A stretch of DNA of 41,547 bases, from positions 1 to 41,547 of the forward strand of contig NZ_VDGI01000027.1 of assembly GCF_006861825.1 (NCBI RefSeq), given 5' to 3'. Source of the stretch: Psychrobacillus vulpis. Its GTDB lineage: Bacteria; Bacillota; Bacilli; Bacillales_A; Planococcaceae. Positions 1 through 8,188 of this stretch are shown one piece after another; within the stretch, counting starts at the first letter, position 1, and each line of letters begins with the position of its first letter. The notes beneath the pieces were generated by a model. That model was not told where the DNA came from. It saw only the letters and a program-made list of their open reading frames with translations, and searched no databases. The position numbers and the translations under genes were made by a program.

Positions 1-20
1 ATCTAGGGTAAACTTTAATT

Positions 21-93
21 GGGTCATTATTAATCTCTCCTCATTGTTTATCGTCGTTGAAAACATTGTAACCAAGAGGGATTAATTTGACCC
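21..93. repeat. Imperfect long inverted repeat, possible terminator of a gene left of the window
   Basis: The arm at 21-39 (starting GGGTCATTATTAATC) pairs with the arm at 76-93 (ending GATTAATTTGACCC), apart from a few mismatches. About 36 bases lie between them, and further weak pairing is visible inside (GTTT with AAAC). A T-rich tail (TTTTCCTTTTT) follows at about 94-105. This could be a Rho-independent terminator for a plus-strand gene outside the window, but the long loop is unusual for one. A small non-coding repeat element is the alternative. Confidence 0.4.
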
Positions 94-126
94 TTTTCCT
101 TTTTACACAATTATATGGACTTAATC

Positions 127-395
127 AACTGAACTTGTGATTAGCGGACATGAGTTTGCGATTCCAAGAAATCGGTCCAAAGAAAGCACCTGAATTTGCG
201 TTTATGAAGGTTTAATTTGCGATTCGTGAAGCTGAACTTGCGATTAGCGCCACTGAGTTTGCGATTCTAAGAAATCAGTCAAAAGAGAGTACCTGAACTT
301 GCAATTATAAAGGTTTAATTTGCGATTAGGTAAACTGAACTTGTGATTAGCGGACATGAGTTTGCGATTCCAAGAAATCGGTCCAAAGAAAGCAT
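127..395. repeat. 103-bp tandem repeat, about 2.6 copies, built from 21-bp subunits
   Basis: The 62 bases from 127 recur identically from 333, and a diverged copy starts between them at about 230, giving an exact 103-bp period. Inside each unit the core GAAYTTGCGATT recurs at 131, 152, 192, 213 and 234, then 255, 295, 316, 337 and 358. Spacing is 21 bp, except for one degenerate subunit plus a 19-bp step per copy. 103 is not a multiple of three and no open frame crosses the array, so it is non-coding. The same core with 21-bp spacing returns at 29251-29430. Confidence 0.85.
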
Positions 396-443
396 TGAAC
401 TACCAATTTAAAACCCCCAAAAATGAATCTACAGTCATCGATT

Positions 444-1367
444 CTATTGAGGAGAGTAATATCGCCAAGCACCTCCTTTATGAGCATGTAAATTCATATT
501 TTTTAGCATACGTGATGCAGAGTAAATAGAGTCTAATTTGCAAAAATCACGAAACTCTTTATTTGTAATCTCATTTTTGATTAACCAGAAATACTCTTGA
601 ACAGTTTGAATGTGAGCATCCCTCGCATTCTTTTTACAGGAAGGACATGTCCATGTTTTTCCGTTTCGTTTCATTCCTAACACCCCACAATAGGGACATT
701 CAACTCCTGCGATCAACTCAGTGGGAGATATACGGTAAAATTCACATAATGGTGGATAAGAAAAAGTGAATTGCTCTGTTAGAATCACTTGCTCAATAGT
801 TTGCAATTGCTTAGAAGATAAGGGAGGGGAATTGGATTGATTGTACATCTGAATTACTTTTTCATTCATACTTTCTAATTGATAGAATGGGTAGTGGATA
901 GGTTTTTTCCGAATTCTACACGATTTGGCTGTCATGATGACGGCTCCAATCACGTTCCAATTCGGTAGCTCTTTTTGAAAATATGCCTTAATAAACCGGA
1001 TATGCTTCATAAGTTGGAAATATGGATTTGGTAGAGATATCTCTTCACCTTTCTTATCAATTTTATAAAATTCCTCTGAATCTGTATCAATAAATAAATC
1101 ATCACTAAAATTTTTTGATTCGAGAATGATACAGCAGCGATCCGTCACAAGTAGACAATCAATTTGCACTTTCCAGTCACCTAATTCCAATCTCACATCG
1201 GAAAAAATTTTTATTTGACCTGGCAATCTGACCTCTGCCAGTTTCTTTAAAATTCGATTTTCCCCACGAGAACCAGCTTCCATTTTTCTTATTTCTTCTC
1301 TCAGGTAATGAAGGTCCTTGTGTACATCAGGTAATCTTTTCAATAAAGCATGGTGTCTTTTCACCAA
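444..1367 (-). CDS. NERD-domain protein with C-terminal zinc ribbon
   Basis: A 307-residue protein. Residues about 30-150 fit a NERD (nuclease-related) domain: the run GSRGENRI is followed by a QIDCLL strand and then ILESKN, the spaced D and E-x-K pattern of restriction-like nucleases. Near residue 225 the pair CPYCG...CPSC looks like a zinc ribbon. No signal peptide or membrane segment is seen, so it is probably cytoplasmic. The start is TTG at 1367, six bases after GGAGGTGA (1374-1381); GTG at 1364 is possible. NERD proteins are thought to act on nucleic acids, but the substrate of this one cannot be told. It stands alone and is read away from its neighbour. Confidence 0.75.
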   Translation of the reverse strand: MVKRHHALLKRLPDVHKDLHYLREEIRKMEAGSRGENRILKKLAEVRLPGQIKIFSDVRLELGDWKVQIDCLLVTDRCCIILESKNFSDDLFIDTDSEEFYKIDKKGEEISLPNPYFQLMKHIRFIKAYFQKELPNWNVIGAVIMTAKSCRIRKKPIHYPFYQLESMNEKVIQMYNQSNSPPLSSKQLQTIEQVILTEQFTFSYPPLCEFYRISPTELIAGVECPYCGVLGMKRNGKTWTCPSCKKNARDAHIQTVQEYFWLIKNEITNKEFRDFCKLDSIYSASRMLKNMNLHAHKGGAWRYYSPQ

Positions 1368-1498
1368 AATAGTTCACCTCCAATCTCCCTTTATGATACA
1401 TACATGAGACAGAATATTCTACCAAAAATTACTTGAAACCAATTAATTGAGTTTTCGTCTTAAGTATGACAAAATATCCACTAGCAGGAGGGGAACCA

Positions 1499-2074
1499 AT
1501 GAAACTAATACATACAATAGCAATTGCATCACTCACACTACTACTAACAGCATGCGGTAGCAATAAAGATAGTAATGAGAACAACGGATCCGTAAACGAC
1601 AACGCGCCATCTGATACACAATCAGTTACAGACCACGGAGCTACAGACAAATCTGAAGTAGGGTTTGAAATGGCTGGCGGAAATATTGAAGAAGCAGAGA
1701 ATGTACCGGAAAAAGAAAAAACAGCAGTACTCGAAGCATTCAACGAATATATGGATGCATTCAATGAAGAGAATATTAGCCGTTACATGAGTGTCATTTC
1801 TAAAAATCCAGAAGGCTTCAACTATGACGATGAAAAAGCTGTAGTCGAAGAAACATTTAAAGAATACGATACAAAACGTACAGCGGAAAACGTCACTATT
1901 ATCAAATACGAAGAAACCCATGCTCAAGTTTTTGCAAATGTACATATCGCCTTAGAGCAACCATCCACTGGTGCCAAACTTGATCGGGAAGGTCGCCAAG
2001 TAACCGTATTTGTTAAAGAAGATGGTAAATGGCTTGTTACAAGCGTCTACTTTATAGGAGATTCATCAGAATAA
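1499..2074 (+). CDS. Putative lipoprotein with NTF2-like domain
   Basis: A 191-residue secreted lipoprotein of unknown role. Residues 1-19 form a lipoprotein signal peptide ending in the lipobox LTAC, with Cys19 the expected lipid attachment site. A low-complexity Asn/Ser/Asp-rich linker follows (residues about 20-60). The rest (an EAFNEYMDAFNEENI helix, then strands ending in GKWLVTSVYF) resembles the NTF2/SnoaL-like fold seen in many small extracellular proteins. ATG at 1499 is chosen over an upstream in-frame start because AGGAGGGG lies about eight bases ahead of it and it places the signal peptide at the N-terminus. A terminator follows at 2085-2124. Confidence 0.7.
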   Translation: MKLIHTIAIASLTLLLTACGSNKDSNENNGSVNDNAPSDTQSVTDHGATDKSEVGFEMAGGNIEEAENVPEKEKTAVLEAFNEYMDAFNEENISRYMSVISKNPEGFNYDDEKAVVEETFKEYDTKRTAENVTIIKYEETHAQVFANVHIALEQPSTGAKLDREGRQVTVFVKEDGKWLVTSVYFIGDSSE

Positions 2075-2084
2075 AATACAAGCT

Positions 2085-2124
2085 CCCTCGCATATATGAC
2101 AAATATCATGTCGAGGGCCTTTTT
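2085..2124 (+). terminator. Rho-independent terminator after the lipoprotein gene
   Basis: CCCTCG (2085-2090) pairs with CGAGGG (2112-2117), with extra A-T pairing inside, and a T run follows at 2120-2124. Confidence 0.8.
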
Positions 2125-2181
2125 ATGCTTTCATTTCCCAAAACTATTCAGTAAACTAATGTTAGGAGTGTGATTATTTAC

Positions 2182-3027
2182 ATGAAAACGGTAGTAGTAA
2201 CAGATAGCACCGCTTATATCCCAAAAGAAATACGTGATCGCCTTCACATCCACATGGTGCCCCTTAGCGTTGTCATTGGAAATGACACATATCGAGAAGA
2301 AATTGACATTAGCACGACTGAATTTTACGAGAAAATCCGAAATGATCGAGCCCTTCCGAAAACGTCTCAGCCGTCCCTAGGGAATTTTGTCGAGACATTT
2401 GAAGAGCTATCGAAAGAATACGATGCAGTCATTTCTATCCATCTATCGAGCGGAATTAGTGGAACACTTGCTGGTGCGAAACAAGCTGGCGAAATAGTAA
2501 ACAATTTGGACGTGTACACATTTGACTCAGAAGTTTCTTGCATGGTGCAAGGCTTTTATGTCGTTCGAGCTGCTGAAATGGCTCTATCTGGTGCCCATCC
2601 AGAGGAAATTTTAATAGAACTAAACGCGATGAAACAAACGACATGTGCTTACTTCATGGTGGACAACCTGGATCATTTGCATCGCGGTGGCCGCTTAAAC
2701 GGCATCGAACGTATCATTGGCTCTGTACTTCAAGTAAAGCCAATCCTCCATTTCCAAGATAAAGTCATCGTACCATTCGAAAAAGTACGCACTCGCAAAA
2801 AAGCGATGAAACGAATTGCAGACTTACTTCAAGAAGACGCTCAAAAATACGAAAAACTACAAGCGACTATCATCCACGCAAACAATGAAAACGATGCAAT
2901 CGATTGGAAAAATGAATTAGAAGAAATTCTACCAAACGTTCAATTTACAATCAGCTATTTCGGACCAGTCATTGGCACGCATCTAGGTGAGGGTTCGATG
3001 GGACTTGGATGGGTGAAAATTGACTAG
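2182..3027 (+). CDS. degV: DegV family fatty-acid-binding protein
   Basis: A 281-residue cytoplasmic protein of the DegV family. Members bind a long-chain fatty acid and in Gram-positive bacteria supply it to fatty acid kinase (FakB role). Family marks seen: VVTDSTAYIP at the N-terminus, KTSQPS near residue 60, SSGISGT near residue 93, and HRGGRLNG near residue 165. The start is ATG 2182. The in-frame GTG at 2170 sits directly against the AGGAG at 2164-2168, too close for good initiation. The position just upstream of comFA matches the Bacillus order (degU-degV-comF), although degS and degU are not in the window. Which fatty acid it binds cannot be told. Confidence 0.85.
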   Translation: MKTVVVTDSTAYIPKEIRDRLHIHMVPLSVVIGNDTYREEIDISTTEFYEKIRNDRALPKTSQPSLGNFVETFEELSKEYDAVISIHLSSGISGTLAGAKQAGEIVNNLDVYTFDSEVSCMVQGFYVVRAAEMALSGAHPEEILIELNAMKQTTCAYFMVDNLDHLHRGGRLNGIERIIGSVLQVKPILHFQDKVIVPFEKVRTRKKAMKRIADLLQEDAQKYEKLQATIIHANNENDAIDWKNELEEILPNVQFTISYFGPVIGTHLGEGSMGLGWVKID

Positions 3028-3050
3028 CCTAAAAAGTTAGGAAGATACCC

Positions 3051-4379
3051 ATGAACAAACAACTACAACAATTTCTTACCGGCCGCATATGGCTTCGCGA
3101 ACATACCCCATTCCCTCGCGAAGTCATCGATGCCCACATTGACAGTGGCCACATTCGCCTCAAACGCGGAATCGAGTCAGACAAAAGCACTTTTTTGTTT
3201 TGGAAATTAAAGAAGAACTTCTGTAACCGATGCCACAACACAAACCATTCCTTATTCTACAAATTTCACTGTGCACGTTGTAACAAAAGTTGTGTCTATT
3301 GCCGCCATTGCATTCGGATGGGGCGGGTGAGTAGTTGTTCCGAGCTTATCCTTTGGAACGGAAAGCATGCTCGCGGCGCGAACGATCATGTGTTTGACTG
3401 GAATGGCCAGCTAACTCCACTTCAGCAAAAAGCTAGTGAAGAGCTTTTAGTAAGTGTAGAAAGAAACGAATCTCACTTATTGTTTGCCGTTTGCGGAGCA
3501 GGGAAAACCGAACTATTATTTCCGTCCATATATACTTGTCTCCAAAGAGGAAAACGAGTTTGTGTAGCAGCTCCTCGAACCGATGTCATTCTAGAACTCT
3601 TCCCTAGATTCCAAAAAGTATTTCCAAAGACGACAATACATGCACTATATGGTGGAGCACGGGACCAAGAAGGTTTTGCCGATTTAGTGCTTACAACAAC
3701 ACACCAACTTTACCGTTTTGAAAATGCCTTTGATGTCGTATTTGTCGATGAAGCGGATGCATTCCCCTACTATGCAGATGAAACTTTGCAGCGTGCTGTT
3801 ACAAAAGCTGCAAAAAAAGATGCTGCTATTCATTATGTAACAGCCACTCCTAACAAATCATTGAAAACAAAGAACCAATCCATGCTTTCAAAAAGATACC
3901 ACGGACACAATTTACCAGTACCAAGATTTAGCGGTCTTTGGGGGTACGAGAAAAAATTGAAAAAAGGGAAAGTACCATATAAATTGCAGCAATGGATCGA
4001 ACAGAAAACCAGAGACAAAATTCCATTTCTCGTATTCTTGCCGACTATTGAAATACTAGAAAGCTTCCCAGGTGATTTACCAAGAGTTCATGCAGAACAT
4101 CCAGAGCGAAAAGAAACCGTCATGCACCTTCGTGAAAAGAAAATACCGGGACTACTCACAACAACCATATTAGAACGTGGTATTACAATAGAAAATGTCC
4201 ATGTTGCAGTAGTTGGGGCGGAGCAACCAATATTTACATCTAGTGCACTTATTCAAATTAGTGGACGTGTAGGACGCTCAAGCAATTATCCAACTGGGGA
4301 TATAGTCTTCTTTCACCATGGTATAACTCATGAAATGGACAGAGCGAAAGCTGCAATTGAAGGGTGGAATAAAGGATGA
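3051..4379 (+). CDS. comFA: ComFA, DNA-uptake helicase/ATPase
   Basis: A 442-residue superfamily 2 helicase-like ATPase. In Bacillus, ComFA drives entry of single-stranded DNA into the cytoplasm during transformation. The N-terminal part has a four-cysteine zinc module (CNRC, CARC, CVYC and nearby Cys, residues about 58-85). The ATPase part shows Walker A in FAVCGAGKT (near residue 150), the Walker B DEAD box in VFVDEADAFP, motif III TAT, and motif VI in QISGRVGRSSNYP. All core motifs look intact. A TTAGGAAG ribosome site precedes the ATG. It lies 23 bases after degV and overlaps comFC by four bases. No comFB is present between comFA and comFC, unlike in B. subtilis. Confidence 0.93.
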   Translation: MNKQLQQFLTGRIWLREHTPFPREVIDAHIDSGHIRLKRGIESDKSTFLFWKLKKNFCNRCHNTNHSLFYKFHCARCNKSCVYCRHCIRMGRVSSCSELILWNGKHARGANDHVFDWNGQLTPLQQKASEELLVSVERNESHLLFAVCGAGKTELLFPSIYTCLQRGKRVCVAAPRTDVILELFPRFQKVFPKTTIHALYGGARDQEGFADLVLTTTHQLYRFENAFDVVFVDEADAFPYYADETLQRAVTKAAKKDAAIHYVTATPNKSLKTKNQSMLSKRYHGHNLPVPRFSGLWGYEKKLKKGKVPYKLQQWIEQKTRDKIPFLVFLPTIEILESFPGDLPRVHAEHPERKETVMHLREKKIPGLLTTTILERGITIENVHVAVVGAEQPIFTSSALIQISGRVGRSSNYPTGDIVFFHHGITHEMDRAKAAIEGWNKG

Positions 4380-4999
4380 ATTGCTTGATTTGTGGAAATC
4401 CCTTTTATTCAGCCCCTACTTGGAGAAAGCTATTTTTATATGAAGTAGATGCTTCTACATGTAATCGTTGCTATAGTAAATTTCAAAAAGCTGATACGGC
4501 AGTTGATTTTTTAGATTTCAAAGGAACCATCTATGAAGAAGCAGTTGACTCTGTCACAGCGCTCTATGCATACAATGAAGCGATGAAAAGCTATTTGCAT
4601 CAATACAAATTTTTACAAGATGTTGCGTTAGCTACAGTTTTTGCTACGGATTTAAGTCAATTATTTGAGAACAAAGAAGGCATAGTAGTACCGATTCCGA
4701 TGCATCTCGAAAAATTGCAAATAAGAACCTTTGCCCAAGTGGATGAACTATTAAATAGTGCAAGCATACCATTCAAGCATTTGTTAGTTAAAACTGCGAC
4801 TAGTGAACAAGGAAAAAAGTCAAAAAAGGAACGATTAAAAGCAACCCCACTTTTTGAAGTGATTGGTAAAGTAGAGGAAAAGACATATATTTTGTTCGAT
4901 GATATTTACACAACTGGTACAACCATCCACCATGCTGCTAAAGTTTTAAAAGATGCAGGAGCGAAAAAAGTTGAGGCAATTACTCTAATAAAAGGCTAA
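4376..4999 (+). CDS. comFC: ComFC, phosphoribosyltransferase-like competence protein
   Basis: A 207-residue protein of the ComF/GntX family. An N-terminal zinc-binding part holds Cys pairs at about residues 3-6 and 28-31 (MNCLICGN, CNRC). A type I phosphoribosyltransferase domain follows, with the PRPP loop visible in ILFDDIYTTGTT near residue 170. It is required for efficient transformation, acting with ComFA on incoming DNA. The ATG overlaps the comFA stop (ATGA), so the two are probably translationally coupled. Length and motifs are typical. Confidence 0.92.
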   Translation: MNCLICGNPFYSAPTWRKLFLYEVDASTCNRCYSKFQKADTAVDFLDFKGTIYEEAVDSVTALYAYNEAMKSYLHQYKFLQDVALATVFATDLSQLFENKEGIVVPIPMHLEKLQIRTFAQVDELLNSASIPFKHLLVKTATSEQGKKSKKERLKATPLFEVIGKVEEKTYILFDDIYTTGTTIHHAAKVLKDAGAKKVEAITLIKG

Positions 5000-5016
5000 A
5001 AGATAGAGATTATTAC

Positions 5017-5043
5017 TTAAATAATAGGATCATATGCCGATAT
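5017..5043 (+). promoter_or_regulatory. SigD-type promoter before yvyF
   Basis: A perfect SigD -10 element GCCGATAT is at 5036-5043. The -35 is TTAA at 5017-5020 with a 15-base spacer, or TAAA at 5018-5021 with 14. SigD consensus is TAAA-N15-GCCGATAT. It lies about 120 bases before the yvyF start and just after comFC, so it would give the flagellar genes a motility-specific promoter. Confidence 0.7.
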
Positions 5044-5162
5044 AATTAGAAAAGCTAAAGGTGCTTGCTAGCAGTGAAAACGGAGCGCATAAAGAAAAGA
5101 ATGACGCTTTTCAACGATGAGCTTAGTGCAGTAGCATTAAAAGAATTTAGGGGGATTCCATC

Positions 5163-5573
5163 ATGGGAGAACTAAAAAATTGTCCGAGTTGCGGCGAGTT
5201 TTTTAACTATACAGGTATAAGAGAAGTATGTAACAATTGCGCATTAAACGAAGAAAAATTGTACGAAATCGTATATCGTTTCCTTCGAAAACGAGAAAAT
5301 CGTGCTGCGACCGTAGAACGAATCGTCGAAGCAACAGGTGTGGAAGAAACACTTCTCCATAAATGGGTTAGAAAAGGACGTCTTCAACCAGCTTTATTCC
5401 CAAACCTTGGATATCCATGTGATAACTGTGGTAGCCTAACTACACAAGGCAAACTATGCAAAAATTGTACCGAAGAATTAAAATCAGGACTTCGTCAATT
5501 CGACGCTGCGCAAGAATTCCGTGAAAAAGTATCAAATCATGAAAATGGAACGTACCATACAGATCGTAAATAG
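5163..5573 (+). CDS. yvyF: YvyF-like flagellar operon protein
   Basis: A 136-residue small zinc-binding protein matching YvyF, a family found at the head of the flgM operon in Bacillales. The N-terminus has CPSCG...CNNC and the middle has CDNCG...CKNC, two Cys4 ribbon-like knuckles. Between them is a helical segment that looks like a MerR/HTH-type turn (ATVERIVEATGVEETLLHKWVRKG). A regulatory role in flagellar gene expression is inferred; the exact function is not established. AGGGGGATT precedes the ATG. A SigD promoter is upstream and a terminator at 5650-5676 separates it from flgM. Confidence 0.82.
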   Translation: MGELKNCPSCGEFFNYTGIREVCNNCALNEEKLYEIVYRFLRKRENRAATVERIVEATGVEETLLHKWVRKGRLQPALFPNLGYPCDNCGSLTTQGKLCKNCTEELKSGLRQFDAAQEFREKVSNHENGTYHTDRK

Positions 5574-5576
5574 TCT

Positions 5577-5609
5577 CAGACTGTTGACAAGCGTTTTCAA
5601 GACAGTCTG
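5577..5609. repeat. Hairpin directly after yvyF
   Basis: CAGACTGT (5577-5584) pairs perfectly with ACAGTCTG (5602-5609), with TGA/TCA pairing inside. No T run follows on the plus strand, so it is not a standard terminator. It may protect the 3' end of the transcript. Confidence 0.5.
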
Positions 5610-5649
5610 AAGTGACACCTTCGAAATTTAAATTTGTCTATAACCTAGG

Positions 5650-5676
5650 ACTCCTAATCTATTTAGGAGTTTTTTT
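5650..5676 (+). terminator. Terminator between yvyF and flgM
   Basis: ACTCCTAA (5650-5657) pairs with TTAGGAGT (5663-5670) across a short loop and runs into seven Ts. flgM must then rely mainly on its own promoter. Confidence 0.8.
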
Positions 5677-5689
5677 GGTAAGTTAATCC

Positions 5690-5770
5690 GTTAAGAGAGA
5701 ATAAGTGGTTTATCCGAGAGAATCAAATACCTATCCGAGAGATTCCAACCGTTATCCAAGAGTAAAAAAT
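5690..5770. repeat. 21-bp phased short repeats, core TATCCGAGAGAATC
   Basis: The box GAGAGAAT or a variant occurs at 5695, 5716, 5737 and 5758, exactly 21 bp apart. In three of the four units it is preceded by TATCC (5711, 5732, 5753). The core differs from the GAAYTTGCGATT arrays at 127-395 and 29251-29430, but the period is the same. It lies between a terminator and the flgM promoter. Confidence 0.65.
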
Positions 5771-5802
5771 TAAAAATTCCTAATATTTCCTGTAAATTGT
5801 AC

Positions 5803-5829
5803 TAAACACTTAAATATTTGAACCGAAAT
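5803..5829 (+). promoter_or_regulatory. SigD-type promoter before flgM
   Basis: TAAA at 5803-5806, a 15-base spacer, then ACCGAAAT at 5822-5829 (consensus TAAA-N15-GCCGATAT). It lies 40 bases before flgM and fits SigD autocontrol of its own anti-sigma factor. Confidence 0.65.
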
Positions 5830-5869
5830 ATACAATAGACACTGGGTTAAGAAGAGAGGAGGACTTTCT

Positions 5870-6133
5870 ATGAAAATTACAAACATAGGTTTAAGCCAAG
5901 TAAATCCATATAAACGCAACCAACAATTATCCGAAAATGCACAGAATACAAGAAAAGCTACAACAGATCAATTAGAGATTTCATCTGCTGCGAAAAGCAT
6001 GCAAACAAAATCTCCTATAGAGGTTGAGCAAGCAGAGCGCATTGCAGCTATCAAAGCAGATATAGATGCAGGAACATATAAAGTAGATGCAAAAAAACTA
6101 GCATCGAACATCCTAAATTACTACCGTATGTAA
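5870..6133 (+). CDS. flgM: FlgM, anti-sigma-D factor
   Basis: An 87-residue protein that holds SigD inactive until the hook-basal body is complete. The N-terminal half is polar and likely disordered. The C-terminal half has the FlgM pattern: RIAAIKADIDAGTYKVDAKKLASNIL, here noted in part as AGTYKVDAKKLA near residues 68-79, which forms the SigD-binding helices. Length is normal. GAGGAGG precedes the ATG. flgN follows after 16 bases, so flgM, flgN, flgK and flgL form one operon under the promoter at 5803-5829. Confidence 0.9.
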   Translation: MKITNIGLSQVNPYKRNQQLSENAQNTRKATTDQLEISSAAKSMQTKSPIEVEQAERIAAIKADIDAGTYKVDAKKLASNILNYYRM

Positions 6134-6149
6134 AAAGGAGCTTTCACAG

Positions 6150-6644
6150 ATGTCCATCGAAAAGATTTTGCATACTCTAACTAAACTTGAAATGCTTCAC
6201 AAAAGTTTACTAGAAATTGCATACAAAAAAACAGAAGCTATTAAAATTGGGGACATGGACAGTCTAAATCAACTGCTCAAGGACGAGCAGGCGCATGTAG
6301 CAGGTATTTCACAGCTTGAGCAACAGCGTCAACTAGAGGTAACGGATTACCTTAGAGCAAAAGGAATTGCTCCTACTGACAACCCTACTGTTGCACATGT
6401 CTTAGAAAATACCAATACAGAGGAAGAAAAAGAACTGCTAGGTGTAGCAAGAAATAAACTACTGCTGACGTTAGAAACTCTTAAACATCAAAATGACCTA
6501 AACCAAAAATTGACTTTACAATCTCTGCAATTCGTCAATCTAACATTAGATATGCTAAGACCAAAGCCAGATCAAATAAATTATTCAAAAACTGAAGTAA
6601 AAGGTCCTTCAAAGGATAAAACATATTTCGATTCACAAGCATAA
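6150..6644 (+). CDS. flgN: FlgN-type export chaperone
   Basis: A 164-residue, mostly helical protein with the FlgN layout: helix-rich throughout, with a heptad-like pattern in residues 5-120 (LEMLHKSLLEIAYKKTEAI) and a polar tail ending in a proline-rich DMLRPKPDQINYS segment. FlgN binds the hook-filament junction proteins FlgK and FlgL in the cytoplasm and delivers them to the flagellar export apparatus. Its place directly before flgK supports this. AAAGGAG lies ahead of the start. In B. subtilis the homologue was named yvyG. Confidence 0.88.
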   Translation: MSIEKILHTLTKLEMLHKSLLEIAYKKTEAIKIGDMDSLNQLLKDEQAHVAGISQLEQQRQLEVTDYLRAKGIAPTDNPTVAHVLENTNTEEEKELLGVARNKLLLTLETLKHQNDLNQKLTLQSLQFVNLTLDMLRPKPDQINYSKTEVKGPSKDKTYFDSQA

Positions 6645-6655
6645 GGAGGCAAATC

Positions 6656-8173
6656 ATGCGTTCAACATTTATGGGATTAGAAACAAGTAAACGTGGGATG
6701 TTTACTCAACAAACCGCTCTATATACAACAGGTCATAATATATCTAATGCAAATACATTAGGCTATTCACGTCAACGCGTTAATATGCAACCAACGCTTC
6801 CATACCCGGGAATTGGTTTAAATGCTCCAAAAATACCTGGTTTTATTGGCACTGGTGTAGAAGCTCATTCAATCCAACGAGTTCGAGATCAATTTATTGA
6901 TCGTCAATTTAGACAGGAATCAAACGAGCTTGGCTATTGGGATGCCAAATCGCGTGCTATTACGCAAATGGAAGATGTTATGACAGAACCCTCTAAATTT
7001 GGGTTAAATGAATCGTTAGATTTATTTTGGAAATCACTACAAGATTTAAGTACAACTCCAGAAAATGCTGGAGCACGTAAAGTAGTTACTGAGCGTGGAG
7101 TTACTGCAGCGGAATCATTCAATTATATTTATAAACAACTTGCTGAAATACAAGGAAACTTAAAAAATGAAATTGATGTTTCTACAAAAGATGTCAATTC
7201 TATTTTAAAACAAATTGCTGCACTGAATGAAAATATTTCAAAAGTTGAACCTAATGGATATATGCCAAATGATTTATATGATGCTCGAGATACTTTAATA
7301 GATGAATTATCACAGTACTTCCCAATACAAGTAGATTATGTTAAAACAGGAGGGAATTCTTTAGCAATTGCAGAAGGGACCGTTACAATAAGTCTCAAAA
7401 CAAATAGTGGGCTAATTGAACTTGTTAAAGGTAAAGAGGCATCTCAATTTGAACATAATCTTCCACCAGGAGATAACAAAGATCCTTTCCAAGGATTCAC
7501 AATTAATGGAGCACCAACTAATGGTGTAACAATTGGACATGCAGATCTACAAGCTGGACAAGGGAAAATGCTCTCTATTATTAATTCATACGGATATGGT
7601 AATGCAGGCAAAGGAGATTATCCAGAAATGCTTGCCCAACTTGATAAAATGGCAAAAGAATTTGCAAATGCATTTAATGCAATACATCGTGCTGGATTTG
7701 GACTTCCTCCAGATAACTCAACAGCACTTGATTTCTTTGTAGATCCTAATGGGGGACCTATTACCGCTGGTAACATTGCTGTCAATCAAGTGATAAAAGA
7801 TGATCCAAATAAAGTAGCAGCTTCTACTGAGCCTAACCAAGAGGGGAATGGTAAGAATGCAATGTTACTTGCAGGAGTAAAGACTACTTCCATAAATGGT
7901 TTAGGTAATGCGACTGTTCAATCTTTTTATCAATCATTAATCGGGAAATTAGGGGTAGATGGTGAACAAGCAAATCGTTTAGCTGAAACTTCAGGAGTAA
8001 AAATGTTAACAATTGCTAATAATCGAGCTTCAGTAAGCTCAGTTTCACTTGATGAGGAAATGACAAATATGATTACATTCCAACAAGCGTATAATGCATC
8101 TGCTCGTATGATTACAGTTGTTGATGAAACATTAGACAAAATTATCAATGGTATGGGACGAGTAGGATTATAA
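6656..8173 (+). CDS. flgK: FlgK, hook-filament junction protein 1
   Basis: A 505-residue exported flagellar protein joining hook and filament. The N-terminal flagellar rod/hook motif is clear (ALYTTGHNISNANTLGYSRQ, residues about 21-40), and the C-terminal coiled helix carries the family ending (MITFQQAYNASARMITVVDE). The middle is a Gly/Asn-rich D2-like region. AAGGAGG lies ahead of the ATG and flgL follows after 15 bases. It is exported unfolded by the flagellar type III system, so no signal peptide is expected or seen. Confidence 0.95.
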   Translation: MRSTFMGLETSKRGMFTQQTALYTTGHNISNANTLGYSRQRVNMQPTLPYPGIGLNAPKIPGFIGTGVEAHSIQRVRDQFIDRQFRQESNELGYWDAKSRAITQMEDVMTEPSKFGLNESLDLFWKSLQDLSTTPENAGARKVVTERGVTAAESFNYIYKQLAEIQGNLKNEIDVSTKDVNSILKQIAALNENISKVEPNGYMPNDLYDARDTLIDELSQYFPIQVDYVKTGGNSLAIAEGTVTISLKTNSGLIELVKGKEASQFEHNLPPGDNKDPFQGFTINGAPTNGVTIGHADLQAGQGKMLSIINSYGYGNAGKGDYPEMLAQLDKMAKEFANAFNAIHRAGFGLPPDNSTALDFFVDPNGGPITAGNIAVNQVIKDDPNKVAASTEPNQEGNGKNAMLLAGVKTTSINGLGNATVQSFYQSLIGKLGVDGEQANRLAETSGVKMLTIANNRASVSSVSLDEEMTNMITFQQAYNASARMITVVDETLDKIINGMGRVGL

Positions 8174-8188
8174 TAGGAGGTAAATAAC

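Noticed and set aside
127-395. Possible CRISPR-like array
   Set aside because: The repeats are short, diverged, without unique spacers of constant length, and no cas genes are in the window.
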